From NCBI RefSeq assembly GCF_001954135.1, contig NZ_MBEQ01000110.1:1-64000 (forward strand): 64,000 nt of DNA. The letters are read 5' to 3'. Every line of letters starts with the position of its first letter. Positions within the stretch are counted from its first letter, which is position 1. The notes beneath the pieces are model-generated. The model had not been told where the DNA came from. It made no database searches and saw only the letters and a program-made list of their open reading frames with translations. The translations under genes and the position numbers were made by a program. Shown here piece by piece: positions 48,928-57,981 of this stretch. The DNA comes from Mycobacterium sp. GA-1841 (lineage in GTDB: Bacteria; Actinomycetota; Actinomycetes; Mycobacteriales; Mycobacteriaceae).

Positions 48928-49376
48928 TCCCGAACGCCCTCAAGAAGACTGAGCACCGCGGTGCCGGAGACGTGATCACCCAGGCTGTTGCCGCCCTTCA
49001 GGGACACTTCGACCAGTCCCTCGCCGTCGGCGATGGACTTGGCTGCGACGCTGCCGGTGAACCGCAACGGATCGTTCGGGAACGCCGGCACACCGAGCCG
49101 GATCGACAACCGCTTGATCATCGCCTCGGGACCGGCCCAGTCGTGCAGGAACTTCACGCACAGGCCGTTGGTGGTCAGGATGTTGAGGAAGATGTCCGGA
49201 GATCCCTGCCCGGTCGCGAAATCGCGATCGTGATGGACCGGCATGTAGTCGCGGGACGCGATCGCGCCGGCGACGATCAGGGTGGTGGTGACGGGCACCA
49301 CGAGGGGAGTGATCTCGGCGCCTACGTCGATGGCGTCATACGCCAGAGTGGTCGTGCCACCGATGGTGGAGGTCAT
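48924..49376 (-). CDS. chsH1: MaoC-like enoyl-CoA hydratase subunit, ChsH1-like
   Basis: Hot-dog-fold hydratase subunit of 150 residues, resembling Rv3541c ChsH1 (129). The region DYMPVHHDRDFATGQGSPDIFLNILTTNG contains the catalytic Asp/His of the MaoC motif, and DWAGPEAMIKRLSIRLGVPAFPNDP matches the family. In M. tuberculosis ChsH1 supplies the active site and ChsH2 a companion fold in a heterotetramer that hydrates the 17,20-ene. The gene overlaps both neighbours by four bases (ATGA twice). Confidence 0.82.
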   Translation of the reverse strand: MTSTIGGTTTLAYDAIDVGAEITPLVVPVTTTLIVAGAIASRDYMPVHHDRDFATGQGSPDIFLNILTTNGLCVKFLHDWAGPEAMIKRLSIRLGVPAFPNDPLRFTGSVAAKSIADGEGLVEVSLKGGNSLGDHVSGTAVLSLLEGVRE

Positions 49377-50491
49377 TTGTGTCCTTCCTGATAGGCCGTG
49401 CCGAGATGGGCGAGTTGTGCGGAGGCTGAACCCAACGCGAGCTCAATGTTCTTGGCCCACAAGTAATAACGGGAAACCGGATAAGTGACGTCGATGCCCA
49501 TGCCGCCGTGCACCTGCTGGGTGGTGGCGACAACCCGGGCGCCCGCCTCGGCGGCCCAGAATTTGGCGATGGCCGCCTCCCGTTCGGCCGGCCGGCCCTC
49601 GGCGATCAGCCAGGCTGCGTGCCACGTTGTCCAGCGGATCGCCTCGGTGTCGATGAATGCGTCCGCCATCCGCTGCTGGACGGCCTGGAACGATCCGATC
49701 GGCCGGCCGAACTGTTCGCGTTCACTGGTGTAGGTGGCCGCGATTCGCAGTGCACGATCGGTGACACCGACCTGTATTGCGGACAGTCCCACCAGCGCCC
49801 GCGTGTGCAGTGCCGCCACGATGTCGTGACCATCACCCCCGTCGCCCCCGAGACGCCGCGCCCGGGCGCCGGTGAAGGTGACGTCGGCATAGGGCTCGCC
49901 GTGGGTGAGATCCACCGGCGAGACCTCGACGTGCTGGGTGTCGGTGTCCACCACGAACAGTCCGGGACCATCCGCCGCCGCCGCGGACACGATGATGGCG
50001 TCAGCCAACTGCGCGGCAGGCACCAGTTCCTTAACGCCGTCGATGAGCCAGGTCGCGCCGTCGGGCCGCGCGGTCGTGCGGCACGGGACGGTGGCGTTGG
50101 AGTTCCCGGCCTCGATGAGACCTGCGGTGAGGATCACGCTACCGTCCACGACACCCGGGAGGTATTGCTGCTGCAAGTTCGAATCACCATGCCGGGCAAT
50201 GGTGTCCGCGCCGAGTAAGAGGGTCGGATAGACCGGTACAGGTGCGACGCTCCAGCCCACCTCGGCCAGCAGGATGCCGAGTTCGAGGAAGCCGGCGCCG
50301 CTACCGCCGACCGAATCCGGCAGTGCGATGCCGAGCAGGTCGGATGCCGCCAGCTCACTCCACAGCCCTGCGTCGTGTCGGGTGCCACCCGATTCCAACT
50401 CGCTCAGGTGCTCCGGTGTGGCGCGATGCTCGAACAGCTGGCGAGCCACCTTGCCGACGGTTTCCTGGTCTTCGTTGAAGCTGAAATCCAT
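49373..50491 (-). CDS. acyl-CoA dehydrogenase, ChsE1/FadE28-like subunit
   Basis: 372-residue flavin acyl-CoA dehydrogenase (MDFSFNEDQETVGKVARQLF). The C-terminal QVHGGMGIDVTYPVSRYYLWAK contacts FAD and the region REQFGRPIGSFQAVQQRMAD is typical. It lacks a clear catalytic Glu in the usual place, as expected for the half that pairs with a second subunit. By neighbourhood it is the partner of the protein at 51491 in an alpha2beta2 enzyme of the ChsE1-ChsE2 kind. The gene overlaps chsH1 by four bases and lies 7 bases after the DUF35 gene. Confidence 0.83.
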   Translation of the reverse strand: MDFSFNEDQETVGKVARQLFEHRATPEHLSELESGGTRHDAGLWSELAASDLLGIALPDSVGGSGAGFLELGILLAEVGWSVAPVPVYPTLLLGADTIARHGDSNLQQQYLPGVVDGSVILTAGLIEAGNSNATVPCRTTARPDGATWLIDGVKELVPAAQLADAIIVSAAAADGPGLFVVDTDTQHVEVSPVDLTHGEPYADVTFTGARARRLGGDGGDGHDIVAALHTRALVGLSAIQVGVTDRALRIAATYTSEREQFGRPIGSFQAVQQRMADAFIDTEAIRWTTWHAAWLIAEGRPAEREAAIAKFWAAEAGARVVATTQQVHGGMGIDVTYPVSRYYLWAKNIELALGSASAQLAHLGTAYQEGHK

Positions 50492-50498
50492 TGTTGTG

Positions 50499-50921
50499 TC
50501 ACGCCTTCGTGGTTACCGGACGGAACTGATGCAGCACCAGCTCGTCGCCGCTGGGCAGGGCTTCGAAGGTCTCGTAGAAAACTTCGACGGCCAGGCCGGG
50601 TTCGATGTCCTTCGGTTCGATATCGCAGAGATTGGAGACGATCCGGACCCCCTCGTCCAGATCGATCAGTGCCACGACGTACGGATACCGCAGGAACGGC
50701 AACGGCGGGTATTGCGGCATGACGAAGCTGTATACGGTCCCGTGGCCGGTGGACGCCACGTAATCCCAGTTCAGTGACTGGCATTGGCCGCACATCGGGC
50801 GAGGTGGGACACGCAGCACTTTGCAGTCGGTGCATCGCTGAATGCGCAATTCGCCGTCTTTGAGACCCGACCAGAAAAACTCGGTGTCGGGGCTGATCGA
50901 GGGAGCGAGCCGGTGTGCCAC
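50499..50921 (-). CDS. DUF35 OB-fold zinc-ribbon protein (ChsH2 C-domain equivalent)
   Basis: 140-residue Zn-ribbon/OB-fold acyl-CoA-associated protein. The ribbon is CTDCKVLRVPPRPMCGQC (C-x2-C-x10-C-x2-C), followed by the OB-fold part GTVYSFVMPQYPPLPFLRYPYVVALIDLDEG. In M. tuberculosis this domain forms the C-terminal half of ChsH2 (Rv3542c) and is required for Ltp2 activity. Here it is a free protein, starting with GTG two bases after the stop of the MaoC-like gene. Confidence 0.83.
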   Translation of the reverse strand: MAHRLAPSISPDTEFFWSGLKDGELRIQRCTDCKVLRVPPRPMCGQCQSLNWDYVASTGHGTVYSFVMPQYPPLPFLRYPYVVALIDLDEGVRIVSNLCDIEPKDIEPGLAVEVFYETFEALPSGDELVLHQFRPVTTKA

Positions 50922-50923
50922 TG

Positions 50924-51472
50924 CTAACCGTCCTTCTTGAAGCGCAGGGTGCGGAAGCGCTGCCGGCCGATGACCTCGCCGTCCTGGTTGCGGTATGTGG
51001 TGATCCAGGTGACGAAGAACCCGGTACCCATCGCGGTTTTCTTTTCGTCGGAGATGGTTTCGAATACCGTCTCCGCAGAGAGATCGTCGCCGACACGTGG
51101 GTAGCGCTCGATCTCGAATTCCGAGTTGGTGGCGACGATTCCGGTGTAACCGGCATCGGCCAGGAACTGCAATGGGTTCTCCCCGAGCTCGACGGGGACA
51201 CCGCCGCGTTCATGGATACCCTCCAGCTTGGGTGGGGCCATGGTCCAGCTCTGCAGCATCACCGGCGGCGACACGATGGCCCCGTAGCGGGAGTTCCTGG
51301 CGAATTCCTCGTCCAGGTAGGCCGGGTTGAAATCACTGAGGGCGTGTGCCCAGTGCCGAATCATCGGCACATTAACCGGGTCCGGGCTGCGAACTGGTTG
51401 CCCGGAACTGATCGGCTGGCCGACGAGTGCGTCGAGGCGCTGCCGCAACTCGTCTTTCGCTTGCTCGGTCAA
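50924..51472 (-). CDS. MaoC-like/FAS1-type dehydratase domain (ChsH2 N-domain equivalent)
   Basis: 182-residue protein with the FAS1-like dehydratase N-terminal fold: LVGQPISSGQPVRSPDPVNVPMIRHWAHALSDFNPAYLDEEFA (parts), PPVMLQSWTMAPPKLEGI and a beta-strand end GRQRFRTLRFKKDG. It matches the N-terminal part of ChsH2 (Rv3542c). Here the gene ends with TAG two bases before the separate DUF35 gene, so the fusion seen in M. tuberculosis is absent. The start is TTG 51472. Confidence 0.8.
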   Translation of the reverse strand: MTEQAKDELRQRLDALVGQPISSGQPVRSPDPVNVPMIRHWAHALSDFNPAYLDEEFARNSRYGAIVSPPVMLQSWTMAPPKLEGIHERGGVPVELGENPLQFLADAGYTGIVATNSEFEIERYPRVGDDLSAETVFETISDEKKTAMGTGFFVTWITTYRNQDGEVIGRQRFRTLRFKKDG

Positions 51473-51490
51473 TGCCCTGTTTCCTCTCTC

Positions 51491-52672
51491 TCAGGATGCC
51501 CGCATGTCTCGGGGGGCCCGCGGCATCCCGAGACCGGCCATGGCGATGATGTCGCGCTGGAGTTCGTTGGCCCCGCCACCGAAGGTGTTGATGACGGCGA
51601 GCCGGTAGGCGCTCTCGAGTTCCCCCCGCAGCGCTGTGGCGTTGCCCTTGCGCAGACCGGTGTGGCCGACGACATCGAGCAGTTCGCGCGCCACCTGCTG
51701 AGTCAGTTCGGTACCGAACACCTTGGCCGCCGAGGCCTGGCCCATGCCCAGCCCGCCGGAACTCAAGGTGGTGTTCACCCGCAGATTCATCAGCCGGTAG
51801 GCCGATACCTGGGCCTCGACCCGGGCCAGGGCCTGCTGTACCCACGGCTGGTCGATGACGCGCCCGTCGTCGAGTTGGGTGTCCCGGGCCCAGGCCAGCG
51901 TCTTCTGGAACAGCGGTTCCAATGCACCCAGGTTGCCCAGCGCAGCCCGCTCCAGGTTGAGCTGGTTGGTCACCAGCTTCCAGCCCTCGTTCTCACCGAG
52001 CACGATGGCGCTTGCGGGCACGCGCACGTCGTCGTAGAAGGTGTAGTAGGTCGAGACCCCGGGCATGGTGTGCAGCGGTTTCCACGAGAAGCCCGCGGCG
52101 TCTGTCGGCACGATGAACAACGTGATGCCCTTGTGCTTCTTGACATTCGGATCGGTTCGGGCTGCCAGCCAGATGTAGTCGGCGAACTCGGCGCCACTGG
52201 TGAACATCTTGGAACCGTTGATGACGAACTCATCGCCGTCGCGGACCGCAGTGGTGCGCAGCGAGGCCAGGTCGCTGCCGGCTCCGGGCTCCGAGTAACC
52301 GATGGCGAAATCCACATCTCCCTTGAGGATGGCAGGGAGAAACTTCTGCTTCTGTTCATCGGTGCCGAACTGGATCAGGGTGGGTCCCACGGTGTTCAGC
52401 GTGATCATGGGAAGCGGCGCATTCACCCGGCGGGCCTCTTCGCCGAAGATGTACTGTTCCAACGCGGTCAGGCCGTGCCCGCCGTATTCGGTGGGCCACG
52501 CCACCCCGAGCAGACCCGCAGCGCCGAGCGCGCGCCGGCACTCGGTCATGGCGGCGCCACCTTCCATCAGGCCCGCGACCGCGGCGCGCCGCTCCGGGGT
52601 CATGACCGCCTCGAGGCGCTCGCGGTAATCCTTGCGCAGCTCAACCTGCTCTGGGGTGTAGTCGAAATCCAT
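51491..52672 (-). CDS. acyl-CoA dehydrogenase, ChsE2/FadE29-like subunit
   Basis: 393-residue acyl-CoA dehydrogenase very similar in phrase order to Rv3543c FadE29/ChsE2: LLGVAWPTEYGGHGLTALEQYIFGEEARR, TVGPTLIQFGTDEQKQKFLPAILKGDVDFAIGYSEPGAGSDLASLRTTAVRDGDEF (parts), NTFGGGANELQRDIIAMAGLGMPRAPR. It dehydrogenates the C3 side chain of steroid CoA esters in partnership with the second subunit. The ATG overlaps the P450 stop by one base (TGATG). Confidence 0.85.
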   Translation of the reverse strand: MDFDYTPEQVELRKDYRERLEAVMTPERRAAVAGLMEGGAAMTECRRALGAAGLLGVAWPTEYGGHGLTALEQYIFGEEARRVNAPLPMITLNTVGPTLIQFGTDEQKQKFLPAILKGDVDFAIGYSEPGAGSDLASLRTTAVRDGDEFVINGSKMFTSGAEFADYIWLAARTDPNVKKHKGITLFIVPTDAAGFSWKPLHTMPGVSTYYTFYDDVRVPASAIVLGENEGWKLVTNQLNLERAALGNLGALEPLFQKTLAWARDTQLDDGRVIDQPWVQQALARVEAQVSAYRLMNLRVNTTLSSGGLGMGQASAAKVFGTELTQQVARELLDVVGHTGLRKGNATALRGELESAYRLAVINTFGGGANELQRDIIAMAGLGMPRAPRDMRAS

Positions 52673-53895
52673 CAGATGTTCGCTCCCAGTCGAACCGGCA
52701 TCCGTTTGACACCGGGCACCATGGTGGCGCGTAGCCGGGTGACGTCGCCGGTGAGTTCTATCGACGGGTAGGTCCCCAGTAACACCTCGAACATCACCCT
52801 GGCCTCCAGGCGGGCCAATTGTGCACCGAGACAGGCATGTTCACCGGCACCGAATGCGATGTGGGGATTGGGGTGCCGGGTGATGTCGAAGGACTCGCTG
52901 CGCGCGCCGAACACCTCCTCGTCGCGGTTGGCCGATCCGTACAGCATCACGACGGTGTCACCGGCCTTGATCTGCTGCCCCCGGATCTCGACATCCTGGG
53001 TGGCCCGGCGTGCCATGTGGGTGACCGGGCTGGTGTAGCGCAGCATCTCCTCCACGGCGTCGGGGAGGAGCGCCGGATTCGCCCGTAGCAACGCGAATTG
53101 TTCTGGATGTTCGATCAGTGCCTGGGTGCCGAGCGCGATGAGATTGCGCGTCGTCTCGTTACCGGCCACCAGCAGCAGGAACGAAAAGTTCAGCAGGTCC
53201 TCGTCCGAGAGTTGTTCGCCGTCGACCTCGGCCGTGGCCAGGATGGTCAGCAGGTCGTCCTGGCCGGTGACTTCGCCGCTGCGGCGCGCGGCGATGAGAT
53301 TGGTGAAGTATCCGTACAGTTCACCGAGAGCTTCCAGGTGGTCCATCTCGATATCGGGATCGGCCGTGCCCACGGCGGCGTCGGACCACTTGCGGAACTG
53401 CTCCCAGTCCTCCGGTGGGGCGCCGAGCATTTCGGCGATCATCCGGGTGGGCAGTGGTGCGGCGATCTCTTCGGCGAACTCGTACTCCCGGCTGGTGTCG
53501 ACCTCGGCGATGATGCCCCTGACGATCTCGCGCACTTTGGGTTCCAGCAATGACACCTGCCGCCGGGTGAAGCCGGAGTTGATCAGCTTGCGCAGCTGGC
53601 GATGTCGTGGCGGATCGGTGAAGATCAGGTTTCCCTCTTGCACCGGTTCCGGTTGGGCCGGATCCGGGATGGTGATGCCCTTGGTCGACGAGAACAGACC
53701 CGGGTTGCCGGAGACGAACCGGACATCCTCGTATTTGCACAGGGCCCAAAAGTCGGTGACGTCATTCCAGACGACCGGGGTGCCGGCGCGCAGCTCCCGA
53801 TATGCCGGATAGGGGTCGCCGGCATAGAAGTCCGGTGAGTGCAGGGGATATGCGGTGGTGGGTCCGGCGAGCCGGCTGGCGGGCTTAGTGGGCAC
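52672..53895 (-). CDS. cytochrome P450
   Basis: 407-residue P450, first gene of the igr-like operon. The heme motif is FGAGEHACLGAQLARLE; the oxygen helix LLLVAGNETTRNLIALG; ExxR in EEMLRYTSPVTHM. In M. tuberculosis the equivalent position is held by CYP125, which oxidises the cholesterol side chain to the acid; the CYP family here was not assigned. GTG 53895 has AAGG upstream. It is divergent from the aldehyde dehydrogenase gene at 54124 across a 228-base promoter region. Confidence 0.88.
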   Translation of the reverse strand: MPTKPASRLAGPTTAYPLHSPDFYAGDPYPAYRELRAGTPVVWNDVTDFWALCKYEDVRFVSGNPGLFSSTKGITIPDPAQPEPVQEGNLIFTDPPRHRQLRKLINSGFTRRQVSLLEPKVREIVRGIIAEVDTSREYEFAEEIAAPLPTRMIAEMLGAPPEDWEQFRKWSDAAVGTADPDIEMDHLEALGELYGYFTNLIAARRSGEVTGQDDLLTILATAEVDGEQLSDEDLLNFSFLLLVAGNETTRNLIALGTQALIEHPEQFALLRANPALLPDAVEEMLRYTSPVTHMARRATQDVEIRGQQIKAGDTVVMLYGSANRDEEVFGARSESFDITRHPNPHIAFGAGEHACLGAQLARLEARVMFEVLLGTYPSIELTGDVTRLRATMVPGVKRMPVRLGANI

Positions 53896-53926
53896 CTCAG
53901 GGCCTTCCTTGACATGAGATCGATCC

Positions 53927-53949
53927 GACAGACATGCTCTATCTGTCTG
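53927..53949. promoter_or_regulatory. inverted repeat GACAGACA...TGTCTG upstream of the igr-like operon
   Basis: CAGACA (53929-53934) and TGTCTG (53944-53949) face each other over 9 bases, and GACAGA/TCTGTC form an overlapping register. It is 34 bases before the P450 start. It may be a regulator site unrelated to the GAGAAT motif. Confidence 0.4.
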
Positions 53950-53996
53950 GTTGAGCTTCTGTCTACCAGCAGCGGCATGAGTGAGTCAATCAGCAG

Positions 53997-54007
53997 AACG
54001 ACGTTAT
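53997..54007. promoter_or_regulatory. AACGACGTTAT motif, copy 1
   Basis: AACGACGTTAT with a 9-base palindrome AACGACGTT lies in the P450/ALDH divergent promoter. An identical 11-mer is at 59701-59711. It resembles a KstR site (AACNNGTT) but with one extra central base. Confidence 0.35.
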
Positions 54008-54123
54008 AAACAGGGCATTTCCGTGCCGCGGTCGGCTGTTTTTGCGCTGTGCAGAGTGGGACGATGTGTTGGGAGCGTGTCCGACGAATGTCGGTAGCTT
54101 GTCAAGAGGGGACAGGTGACTTC

Positions 54124-55584
54124 ATGGCCGATCCGCAGACGCTGATCGATGACTACGGGCACTACATCGACGGGCAGTGGGTCGACGCCGACGCCGGCCG
54201 CTACGACGTCGTCAACCCGGCCACGGAGCAGGTGGTGGCCTCGGCGCCGGATGCCGGCGTCGCTCAGGTTCAGAGCGCTATCGCGGCGGCGCGTACGGCG
54301 TTCGACACGGGCGTGTGGTCGCAGGCGGAACCCGCCGAGCGCGCGCGCTGCCTGCAGCAGCTGAGCGCGGCGCTGTTGGCCCGCGGTGAGGAGATCTTCG
54401 CGCTGGCGCAGGCCGAATGGGGTTGCACGGCAAATGAACGGCTGATCCACGTCGAAGGTCCGGCCTTCATGGTCGGACATGCCGCCGAGTTGGCGCTCGA
54501 GCCGGCCGAGGCGCCGTTGGACGCCTGGGGAGCGGCCGGCACCACACTGCTGCGTTACGAACCCCTCGGCGTGGTATCGATCCTGACGCCGTGGAACTTC
54601 CCGCACACCCTCAATGCGATGAAGCTCGGCGCGACGCTGGCCGCCGGCAACACCGTGGTGCTCAAGCCGTCCCCGTTGACCCCGCTGGCTGCTCTCGCCC
54701 TGGCACGTCTGGTCCACGAAGAGACCGACATCCCGCCAGGTGTGGTGAATGTGGTGACCCCGGCCGGCGTCGAGGCGAGCATCGCACTGACTCAGGATCC
54801 CCGCGTCGACATGGTCAGCTTCACCGGAAGCTCGGCCGTGGGCCGCGCGGTGATGGCCAATGCCGCGCAGTCCATGAAACGGGTGTTGCTGGAGTGCGGT
54901 GGAAAGTCGGCAGCCATCCTCACCGAGGATGTCGACATCACCGACGAGTTGCTGGAACGGCTGCTCTTCGAGGGCTGCACATTGCACGCCGGTCAGGCGT
55001 GCATTCTCAACAGCCGTCTGCTGCTTCCCGATTCGCTGCACGATGACGTGGTCGGGCGGCTGGCCGAACTGGCCCGCAACGTCGTCATTGGTGATCCGAC
55101 CGACGCCGCGGTGACGATGGGTCCGCTGATCAGTGCCGAACATCTGGACCGGGTCGAGGGATTCGTCACTCGCGCCGAATCCGACGGCGCAACGGTCGTC
55201 ACCGGTGGCCGCCGACCCAAAGACAGCTCGACCGGTTTCTATTTCGAGCCGACCATTCTCACCGATGTGACGCCGGATTCGCACATCGCTCAAGAAGAGG
55301 TCTTCGGTCCCGTGCTGACAGTGCTGCGCTACAGCGATGACGACGAAGCCGTAGCCATCGCCAACAACTCTCAGTACGGCCTCGGTGGGGCGGTATGGGC
55401 ATCGGATGTCGACCGGGCCATGGCGATCGCACGGCGGATCAGGACGGGCCAGGTCTCGATCAACGGCACGATTCCCGGTGACGCGCCGTTCGGCGGTTTC
55501 GGGCAGAGCGGGATCGGGCGCGAGGGCGGGGTCCTCGGGTTGAGGTCCTATATGGAGCCCAAGGCCATCGGGGTGCCGGCATGA
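54124..55584 (+). CDS. aldehyde dehydrogenase family protein
   Basis: 486-residue NAD(P)-dependent aldehyde dehydrogenase: TPWNFPHTLNAMKLGATLAAGNTVVLKPSP, FTGSSAVGRAVM, LLECGGKSAAI (base Glu), HAGQACILNSRLL (nucleophile Cys), EEVFGPVLTV, and GGFGQSGIGREGGVLGLRSY. It probably oxidises a side-chain aldehyde made by the P450 step. ATG 54124 is the most likely start (GGTGAC upstream). Its stop overlaps the CoA transferase start (ATGA). Confidence 0.9.
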   Translation: MADPQTLIDDYGHYIDGQWVDADAGRYDVVNPATEQVVASAPDAGVAQVQSAIAAARTAFDTGVWSQAEPAERARCLQQLSAALLARGEEIFALAQAEWGCTANERLIHVEGPAFMVGHAAELALEPAEAPLDAWGAAGTTLLRYEPLGVVSILTPWNFPHTLNAMKLGATLAAGNTVVLKPSPLTPLAALALARLVHEETDIPPGVVNVVTPAGVEASIALTQDPRVDMVSFTGSSAVGRAVMANAAQSMKRVLLECGGKSAAILTEDVDITDELLERLLFEGCTLHAGQACILNSRLLLPDSLHDDVVGRLAELARNVVIGDPTDAAVTMGPLISAEHLDRVEGFVTRAESDGATVVTGGRRPKDSSTGFYFEPTILTDVTPDSHIAQEEVFGPVLTVLRYSDDDEAVAIANNSQYGLGGAVWASDVDRAMAIARRIRTGQVSINGTIPGDAPFGGFGQSGIGREGGVLGLRSYMEPKAIGVPA

Positions 55585-57974
55585 GCGACGCTTGCGGAGC
55601 GAATCAACGGGTGATGAGCGACGGAGCATTGGCGGGGCTGCGCGTGGTCGAGATCGGTGGTGAGATCGCGGCGGCGTACTGCACCAAGTTGCTGGTCGAT
55701 CTCGGTGCCGACGTCCACAAGTTCGAACCGCCGTCCGGTGACCCGCTGCGGTCATGGGGGACCGGCGGCGGGCTCTTTGAGTATCTCAATGCCGGAAAGC
55801 GAAGCAGCACAATCGATCCGACGGTCGCCGCAGATCTCGCTGCCGCTCGCGAGCTGATTTCCGGCGCCGATGTGCTCGTCGACAGCATGTCCGTCGGCGC
55901 CCTGGACGGCTGGGGTGTGGACGTCCACACCCTGCGAAGCCTGAATTCACGGCTTGCGGTGGTTCGAATCTCGGATTTCGGGCAGCACGGGCCCCTGCGG
56001 GGCCGGGAGACAACTCCGTTGACCATGCAAGCGGCCGCAGGTTGGGTCAACGATCGCGATCCTGGTCGTGCGCCCGTACAGGCCGGCGCGCGCATCCCCG
56101 AATACATCGCGGGTTCTTACGCGGCCATGAGTGCGCTGACCGCTGTCCGGATCGCGTCCGGAGGTGTCGGCGGGCCCGTAGAGGTGGATCTGTCGGTGTT
56201 CGAATGCCTGCTCTCGACACTGCCGTATCCGATGTTGCTGGCCGAGCGGTTGATGAAGATGGGGCTGCCGGGCAATTCCAAGGGCGCACCGATGTTGGGC
56301 ATCGTGCAGGCCGCCGACGGCTGGATCGGCATCAACTGCCTTACCGGTCAACACTGGCTCGACGTCTGTGCCATGGTCGGTTTGCCCGATTTCGAGGAAC
56401 ATCAGATCGCCATCATGATCGGCGGTCCCGAGCGCGAAGAGTTCTTTGCCAAGGCCCAGCCCTGGCTGGATTCGATGAACGTCGCCGATCTCGTGGAGCT
56501 GAGCCAGGCCATGCGGATACCGGCCGCTCCCGTCACCGACGGTAAGACCATTCTGGACTGCCCGCAGTACGCCGATCGTGGATTCTTCATCGAGGCCGGC
56601 GCGACAGGGCGCACCTTCACCCGTCCCGGTGCGCCCTTCCGGCTATCCCGGACGCCGGTACCGATGCCTGGCCCGGCGCCCCGGCAGCCGTCGTCAGCGA
56701 CGGTGTGGCCGCGTGCCGACCGCGCGGGCTTCGCATCGGTGCCCGACCCGGAGCGGCCTTTCGAGGGCTTGAAGGTCTTCGATCTGAGTACTTTCTGGGC
56801 CGGCGCCTACCTCACCTGCTATCTGGGTGCCTTCGGCGCCGATGTGGTCAAGGTCGAATCGATCCAGCGGCCCGACGGGCACCGTTATTCGGGTTCGCTT
56901 CTGCGCGAGGGTGACGACTGGTACGAGCGTGGTCCGCTGTGGCAGGGGACAAATCTGAACAAGCGGGACATCACCCTGGATCTCTCCTCGGCGGCGGGGC
57001 GCGAACTGGCGTTGCGGATGGCCACCGAAGCCGATGTGGTCGTCGAGAACTACTCGCCCCGCGTGGTGGAGCAGTTCGGCATGGACTACGACTCGCTGGT
57101 GAAGGTCAACCCCGATGTGATCATGGTCAGGATGCCCGGTTTCGGTTTGGCCGGGCCGTGGCGCGACTATGTGGGCTGGGCGCTGAACATCGAGCAGCTG
57201 TCCGGGATGTCGGCGGCGACCGGGTACCCCGATGGCCCGCCGTGCAACCTACAGGGTCCGGCCGATCCGATCGCCGGCGTGCACGCCACAGTGGCGCTGC
57301 TGGCAGCACTCGAACACCGAACCCGAACGGGTGAAGGACAACTCATCGAGGTGGCCCAGATCGAGGTCGGCGCCGCGGTGACCGCCGAGCCGGTCATCGA
57401 GTCCTCGCTGACCGGCCAGGTGCCGGGCCGGGACGGCAACCGCCACCGTGAGTACGCCCAGGGTGTTTATCCAACGATGACCGCCGATGACTGGGTGGCC
57501 GTGTCGGTCCGTGACGATGCGGACTGGGCGGCGGTGGCGGAGATCCTCGGGCGCCCGGAGCTGGCCGACGACGGGCGGCTGGCCACTGCGACGCAGCGGC
57601 GAGCCAATCATGACGCGTTCGACGATGTGGTCTCGGCGTGGACGCGCGGTCGCTCGGCGGGGGACGTCGTCGCCGCATTCGCCGCCCGCGGAGTACCCGC
57701 CGAGCGCGTCTTGACCCCTGATCGGATGTACGACATCGACCAGCTGGACGCTCGCGGGTTCTACCAGGAACTGAATCATCCGATAACCGGTGACCATCGG
57801 TATCCAGGCTGGCCGTTCCGGATTTCTCCGGGACCCCTGCGGCACCACCGGGCAGCGCCGCCGACGCTCGGTCAGCACAACGGTGCGGTGTTGGAAGCGC
57901 TGGGACTGACGGCCGACGAGGTCGATCTACTGCGCGCCGACGGTGTCATCGGCGAGCGTCTCCGCGACGCGTAG
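55581..57974 (+). CDS. two-domain CaiB/BaiF CoA transferase
   Basis: 797-residue protein with two tandem family III CoA transferase domains. The second (FEGLKVFDLSTFWAGAYLTCYLGAFGADVVKVE; near 394 on) is complete and has the catalytic-type Asp in LQGPADPIAGVHATVALL. In the first (MSDGALAGLRVVEIGGEIAAAYC...) the matching place reads ARIPEYIAGSYAAM, with Glu where Asp is usual. So only the second may be active, or the two form an intramolecular pair. The ATG at 55581 overlaps the ALDH stop; a second ATG at 55614 follows a copy of the GCTTGCG repeat and may be the true start. Confidence 0.85.
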   Translation: MSDACGANQRVMSDGALAGLRVVEIGGEIAAAYCTKLLVDLGADVHKFEPPSGDPLRSWGTGGGLFEYLNAGKRSSTIDPTVAADLAAARELISGADVLVDSMSVGALDGWGVDVHTLRSLNSRLAVVRISDFGQHGPLRGRETTPLTMQAAAGWVNDRDPGRAPVQAGARIPEYIAGSYAAMSALTAVRIASGGVGGPVEVDLSVFECLLSTLPYPMLLAERLMKMGLPGNSKGAPMLGIVQAADGWIGINCLTGQHWLDVCAMVGLPDFEEHQIAIMIGGPEREEFFAKAQPWLDSMNVADLVELSQAMRIPAAPVTDGKTILDCPQYADRGFFIEAGATGRTFTRPGAPFRLSRTPVPMPGPAPRQPSSATVWPRADRAGFASVPDPERPFEGLKVFDLSTFWAGAYLTCYLGAFGADVVKVESIQRPDGHRYSGSLLREGDDWYERGPLWQGTNLNKRDITLDLSSAAGRELALRMATEADVVVENYSPRVVEQFGMDYDSLVKVNPDVIMVRMPGFGLAGPWRDYVGWALNIEQLSGMSAATGYPDGPPCNLQGPADPIAGVHATVALLAALEHRTRTGEGQLIEVAQIEVGAAVTAEPVIESSLTGQVPGRDGNRHREYAQGVYPTMTADDWVAVSVRDDADWAAVAEILGRPELADDGRLATATQRRANHDAFDDVVSAWTRGRSAGDVVAAFAARGVPAERVLTPDRMYDIDQLDARGFYQELNHPITGDHRYPGWPFRISPGPLRHHRAAPPTLGQHNGAVLEALGLTADEVDLLRADGVIGERLRDA

Positions 57975-57981
57975 GTCGGGC

